A stretch of DNA of 64,000 bases from JASGDN01 sp049841275 (GTDB lineage: Bacteria > Chloroflexota > Chloroflexia > Thermomicrobiales > UBA6265), in the NCBI GenBank assembly GCA_049841275.1, contig JASGDN010000038.1:1-64000 (forward strand), given 5' to 3'. The notes under the pieces are model-generated. The model searched no databases and was not told the origin of the DNA. It was given only the letters and a program-made list of their open reading frames with translations. The position numbers were made by a program, and so were the translations under genes. Below, piece by piece: positions 62,558-64,000 of the stretch. Every line of letters begins with the position of its first letter. The first letter of the stretch is position 1.

Positions 62558-64000
62558 TCAGGAACGGGAATCGATCCAGGGGAGGACGTAGCGCCAGTAA
62601 ATCCAGACGTTCAGGAAGATGACCCCGACGATTACGACGACAGGTAGCCAGCGCAACCACCGTTGCGGCACCCAGCCACGTAGCCCGGTCATCAGCAGGA
62701 TCGCAGCGGGAATGACCGCCGGGAAGGCATAGCGCGCCTGCGTGCCCTGGAACTCCACGCCGAATTGCAGCAGGGCGGCATAGGAGACGACGACCATTGT
62801 GCCCATCGTCGCGAGACCGACTACCTGTCGGCGGTCGACGCCTCCGATCGCCAGGCGTCTCGTCCAGCCCGTCGTGCGCCAGCCCTCGAGATGGCCCCTC
62901 GGCGGAGTGCCGAGGTAGACCCGGATCGTGAAGCATGAGAGCCCGGCGATTCCCGCGATGAAGAGGGCCGCGAGCACCGCTTTCAGCGTGTCCGAGAACG
63001 GGATGAGATGCCAGCCGAACCCGCCGAAGCTCTGCTCGAGGATGCGCCAGAAGAAATCGCGGTCGGTCAGTTGCGAGAGGACCGTCGGAGGCGTTTCGTT
63101 CTGGTAGTTCCACCACTGGAGGCGCTGGATGCGGTCGAGTGCGTTGAAGTCGCCGTACCGCTGCCACATATAGGCGTACCAGGGCCAGCAGGTGAGTGCC
63201 GCCACCCCTGCCGCGATGGCGCCGTGCGTCATCCAGCCATGGCGGCCGCGCCAGGTGCGCCAGCCGCAGGTGAGCACCATCGCAACGGCGATGGCGGGCG
63301 TTACGGTGATGGCGGTCGTCTTGGTCAGCAGGGCCAGGCCGAGGACGAACCCGATCAGGACGCTGGTCCGGATCCGGAAGCCGCGCCGGATGCCGATGGT
63401 TATCAACCAGATCACCGTACTCGTGAGGGCGATGGCCATGATGTCGTTGTTCAGCATCGCGGCTTCGTAGGAGACCTGGGGCTGGAAGGCGATGATGGCC
63501 GGTACGGTCAGCGCGAGGAAGCGGCTGGCGTCACATCGTCCTGGGAAGAGCTGGCGGACGATCAGGTACGAGAGCAGCACGGTCGCCATGCCGAACGGGA
63601 TCGCGGCGCGCCGGAACCACGGCAGCTGGTCCTCGGGCCAATGGTTCTCCGTTGCCCAGAAGATCGGCACCATCAGCAGGTAATAGAGCGGCGGGTGATT
63701 TGCCGTATAGATCCAGCCGGCCGGCATAATGATGCCGGTTGCCGGGTCGATGTGGAAGTAGCATGAATCCGGGCACTGATTGTCGCCGCAGCCGCTCCAG
63801 TCCTGTGTGGAATAGCGGCAGTAGCCCCAGAAATAGGATGAGATGCGGTCGAAGTCATCGGGATCGGCCACCGTGCCGGGTGTGGCCCACATGTCGGGAT
63901 CGGGGATGCGCGGGATGCGCCCTTCGGTCACGAGTGTCGAGATGTAGGCGTAGTGCGCGACCTCGTCGTGACCGCTGAAGGGCGGGTGGAAGTCGACGAG
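62558..64000 (-). CDS. GT-C-type membrane glycosyltransferase (PMT/ArnT-like), partial at the N-terminus
   Basis: At least 480 residues; the frame continues through the window end, so the true start is outside. The visible beginning VDFHPPFSGHDEVAHYAYIS carries the loop-1 acidic pair (HDE) typical of polyprenyl-phosphate-sugar-dependent GT-C enzymes. A long extracytoplasmic loop with several Cys follows (YFWGYCRYSTQDWSGCGDNQ, CPDSCYFHIDP), then NHPPLYYLLMVPIF and about nine transmembrane helices (for example ALTVPAIIAFQPQVSYEAAM, VLIGFVLGLALLTKTTAITV, VVVIVGVIFLNVWIYWRYVL). It would transfer a sugar from a lipid carrier on the outer face of the membrane. It is convergent with the HTH/binding-protein gene. 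Confidence 0.87.
   Translation of the reverse strand, partial: LVDFHPPFSGHDEVAHYAYISTLVTEGRIPRIPDPDMWATPGTVADPDDFDRISSYFWGYCRYSTQDWSGCGDNQCPDSCYFHIDPATGIIMPAGWIYTANHPPLYYLLMVPIFWATENHWPEDQLPWFRRAAIPFGMATVLLSYLIVRQLFPGRCDASRFLALTVPAIIAFQPQVSYEAAMLNNDIMAIALTSTVIWLITIGIRRGFRIRTSVLIGFVLGLALLTKTTAITVTPAIAVAMVLTCGWRTWRGRHGWMTHGAIAAGVAALTCWPWYAYMWQRYGDFNALDRIQRLQWWNYQNETPPTVLSQLTDRDFFWRILEQSFGGFGWHLIPFSDTLKAVLAALFIAGIAGLSCFTIRVYLGTPPRGHLEGWRTTGWTRRLAIGGVDRRQVVGLATMGTMVVVSYAALLQFGVEFQGTQARYAFPAVIPAAILLMTGLRGWVPQRWLRWLPVVVIVGVIFLNVWIYWRYVLPWIDSRS

Overview
The window is high-GC (about 63 per cent by eye), gene-dense bacterial chromosome with mostly short intergenic gaps and many GTG starts. Exported proteins carry Tat-type leaders followed by low-complexity 'ATPxASPxASP' linkers (positions 32480, 44935 and 59265). 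Group III globin, PPOX/F420-type and LLM flavin enzymes and several carbohydrate ABC systems are present. This combination suggests Chloroflexota, most likely a Thermomicrobiales-like lineage. That placement is inference from style; there is no rRNA or other marker gene here, and I saw no tRNA, rRNA, CRISPR array, phage or transposase.

Layout. 1-2113: aromatic amino-acid genes on the minus strand (a second DAHP-synthase-type N-terminus cut by the window edge, aroF, aroH). 2415-6903: an enolase-superfamily enzyme, a thioredoxin-reductase-like flavoprotein and a secreted CAP-domain protein with Ca-binding repeats and a frameshift. 6958-8951: a damaged sugar ABC operon in which a solute-binding protein is fused in frame to the end of a permease. 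9308-13254: GH3 hydrolase, then trpBA. 13798-18706: small stress and redox genes (membrane protein, LLM oxidoreductase, globin, ArsR/SRPBCC pair, DUF6157, DppA peptidase, PPOX). 18796-24881: an intact sugar ABC operon divergent from a mannonate-dehydratase-like enzyme and a GH172 (DUF2961) enzyme, together a plausible oligosaccharide uptake and breakdown locus. 24912-27629: a compact four-gene cluster (GNAT, small Lys/Asp/Glu-rich peptide, degenerate ATP-grasp, active-looking ATP-grasp), the best candidate here for an undescribed system. A prolyl oligopeptidase diverges from it. 30147-38470: aldo/keto reductases, aromatic aminotransferase, iron-type binding protein, MazG-like protein, SDR, and a MarR/VOC-dioxygenase/carboxylesterase operon resembling quinone-stress (Mhq) loci. 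38568-46980: coiled-coil protein, DnaE2, carbonic anhydrase, LysE exporter, Vps62-like membrane protein. 47145-52634: pyruvate-kinase-like gene (frameshifted), VOC protein, polyol dehydrogenase, tannase-like esterase. 52691-64000: amidohydrolase, SH3b/NodB-like protein, lon, DUF4185 protein, zinc-ribbon protein, an HTH domain fused to an iron-type binding protein, and a GT-C membrane glycosyltransferase cut by the window end.

Regulation visible in the sequence: long perfect stem-loops separate most convergent genes; two repressor genes (ArsR at 16800, MarR at 38470) have operators overlapping the -10 and start codons placed for leaderless transcripts; dnaE2 has a LexA-like box on its promoter. 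Three lesions (two one-base G losses, one TGG to TGA) and one operon deletion could be genuine decay or assembly error; only read-level data can separate these.
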